A DNA stretch of 64,000 nucleotides. It comes from Hypoxylon rubiginosum (lineage: Eukaryota > Ascomycota > Sordariomycetes > Xylariales > Hypoxylaceae). The position numbers and the translations under genes were made by a program. The stretch covers positions 372,001 to 436,000 of the forward strand of contig CADCXA010000006.1 in the NCBI GenBank assembly GCA_902806565.1. Reading direction: 5' to 3'. This document shows positions 62,840 to 64,000 of this stretch, one piece after another. A model generated the notes under the pieces. It saw nothing but the letters and a program-made list of their open reading frames with translations, was not told where the DNA came from and did not search any database. The stretch's first letter is position 1. Each line of letters begins with the position of its first letter.

Positions 62840-63445
62840 ATGGAATCGGTAGAAACAATATATTATAGGAGGTTTATCAATTTCCCGGCTGAGACTGGCG
62901 CTGCAGTCCTACATCAAGAAGCACAAGATTGGGCACTTACAGAGCTAGATGAAAAGAAGTTTCTACACAGCCCTGAAAACAAAGTGCTCGTTGGCAGTAG
63001 GACAACCGATGCTTCCGAGAACGTCCTTAAAGAAACAATACCTGTATGTATCAGAGATCAGCAGCTAGACAACGGGCTTCTCCCTTTTAAACTAATGAAG
63101 CTCGACGACGAAGACATGAAGACGTCTTTCCGCGTCGGCGAACGAGGAAGCGCCACCAATTTAACGTTCGGAGTGAGGAGTGCCATCAAAGCCGTCGCTC
63201 AACAGCCTGGCTACGGGGTTGGGGACTTTTACTACTAGGAGATGTTGATTATTCCGCTTCTACGCATGAAGAGAGGGGTTTCTCAGAAGGGCGATTCTAG
63301 CACTGCGTGTTCAATTTTCAGGGTCGAGTTGTTGGGTTTCTCACTGGTAGTAGTAGCAAGGTCAAGTCTAACACTTCACTGGCCTGAAGTCACAGCCCCT
63401 CTAGGTATTGGGGTGGAAAGTATTACACGCTTTGGTTTATATCGA
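62840..63445 (+). pseudogene. Broken trypsin-like serine peptidase relic
   Basis: The first frame (62840-63238) encodes 132 residues that look like the middle of a fungal chymotrypsin-fold peptidase: AQDWALTELDEKKF around the expected Asp, and FRVGERGSATNLTFG where active relatives have a K/R-GRTTG-T-G segment. It then stops at 63236. In other frames just downstream come KGDSSTAC (the GDSG serine motif with the last Gly changed) at about 63286-63309, and GRVVGFLTGSSS at about 63322-63357, followed by SITRFGL. Order and spacing fit one ancestral gene split by a stop and at least two frameshifts. No N-terminal part with the catalytic His is seen. I call it a decayed partial copy. Sequencing error or unrecognised introns are less likely explanations. 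Confidence 0.6.
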
Positions 63446-63720
63446 CTGTACTATAACAGCATATAGGGGATCACATTGTAATACACTTTTAACCAGAATA
63501 AGCCTAGGATAGAACAAGGCGCACTGAAAGTTAACCAATACCAACGATTCAAAGTGGGTGGAGGTGCTCTAGGCTGCCTTGTTCAACTTATTCAACTCCT
63601 GACTAGGGTCCAAAGTGGCTGGCGGTCCAATCCTAAATATGCCTATCAACAGGCATACTGACCTCCCTCCCTCCTGGGAAGGACTTGGACAGTTTCTTCC
63701 AGCCTTATCTTTCTGACTCG
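63446..63720. other. Intergenic between relic and reductase gene
   Basis: This 275-base stretch contains no gene and includes the 3' flank of the reductase gene. Confidence 0.5.
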
Positions 63721-64000
63721 TCACCAGTCACAACTCCTCGCCAGCAACTCTGCCAGCTTCTCCAAATACTTCTTGTCGACCTCATCGAACCCTTCAAGGT
63801 CGGCGCAGTCTATGTCGATGATGGCCACCAGCTTCCCAGCCCCGCCCTTACCGCCCACAACAATGGGAACCACGATCTCGCTTCTGCTGTCTCCGTCGCA
63901 CGCTATGTGGCCGGGAAACTGCTCGACATCCGGAACCAGCTGTGTTGTCTGACTTTCTGCCGCCGTGCCGCATACCCCTTTTCCAAAGGCAATGGTCTGG
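63721..64000 (-). CDS. Free methionine-R-sulfoxide reductase (GAF domain), partial
   Basis: The minus-strand frame is open from the window edge (64000) to the stop at 63721-63723; 92 C-terminal residues are visible. They include GKGVCGTAAESQ, VPDVEQFPGHIACDGDS, RSEIVVPIVV and KLVAIIDIDCADLEGFDEVD, ending LLARSCDW. This is the GAF-domain fRMsr family (yeast YKL069W type), which reduces free Met-R-sulfoxide with thioredoxin. The cysteines in GVCG and HIACD correspond to the redox pair region. The N-terminus lies beyond the window. Confidence 0.92.
   Translation of the reverse strand, partial: QTIAFGKGVCGTAAESQTTQLVPDVEQFPGHIACDGDSRSEIVVPIVVGGKGGAGKLVAIIDIDCADLEGFDEVDKKYLEKLAELLARSCDW

Overview
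The window is nuclear DNA of a filamentous ascomycete, most likely a Sordariomycete (inferred). The genes have short introns of about 50-110 bases with GT..AG ends and CTNAC-like branch sites. There are two Zn2Cys6 regulators, a group II G-protein alpha subunit of the GNA-2 type, and a fungal FG-nucleoporin with a Ran-binding domain. Coding sequence is GC-rich at third positions and intergenic DNA is AT-richer. I joined exons by hand wherever frame, splice sites and family conservation agreed. The result is 20 protein genes (one running off the right edge), one tRNA and one decayed peptidase gene.

0-11.6 kb is mostly housekeeping: a MARVEL membrane protein; a disordered repeat protein with a cryptic last exon; a METTL7-like methyltransferase; an ER-resident Hsp40 with signal peptide and KDEL end; the spliceosomal DEAH helicase Prp2/DHX16, divergent from the Hsp40; and an ABM-domain protein.

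12-23.4 kb is more accessory: an unrecognised gene, an eight-exon amino-acid/choline-type permease, an aliphatic nitrilase, a Zn2Cys6 regulator convergent with the nitrilase, and a tiny SCP2 protein ending in a peroxisomal AKL signal. Permease, nitrilase and regulator could form a small uptake-and-degradation unit, but this is inferred from position only.

25-45 kb carries Nup2, spermidine synthase, a 7.1 kb gene-free stretch, the GNA-2-type G-alpha, and a membrane-anchored GH3 beta-glucosidase. 47-53 kb has a second Zn2Cys6 regulator and an SPX-domain protein with a C-terminal VTC1/DUF202-like membrane bundle. 53.2-60.7 kb is a second gene-poor stretch whose only gene I can support is an intron-containing tRNA-Ser(AGA). 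60.7-64 kb has an omega-amidase with a likely dual start, a small two-helix membrane protein, a broken trypsin-like peptidase relic, and the end of a free methionine-R-sulfoxide reductase.

I found no CRISPR array, no intact transposon and no secondary-metabolite core enzyme. The most unusual points are the cryptic exon of the 2.65 kb gene, intron retention in Nup2 that would drop the Ran-binding domain, the steep GC3 rise inside Prp2 and the GH3 gene, the two gene deserts with palindromic TACCTAGGTA motifs, and the peptidase relic.
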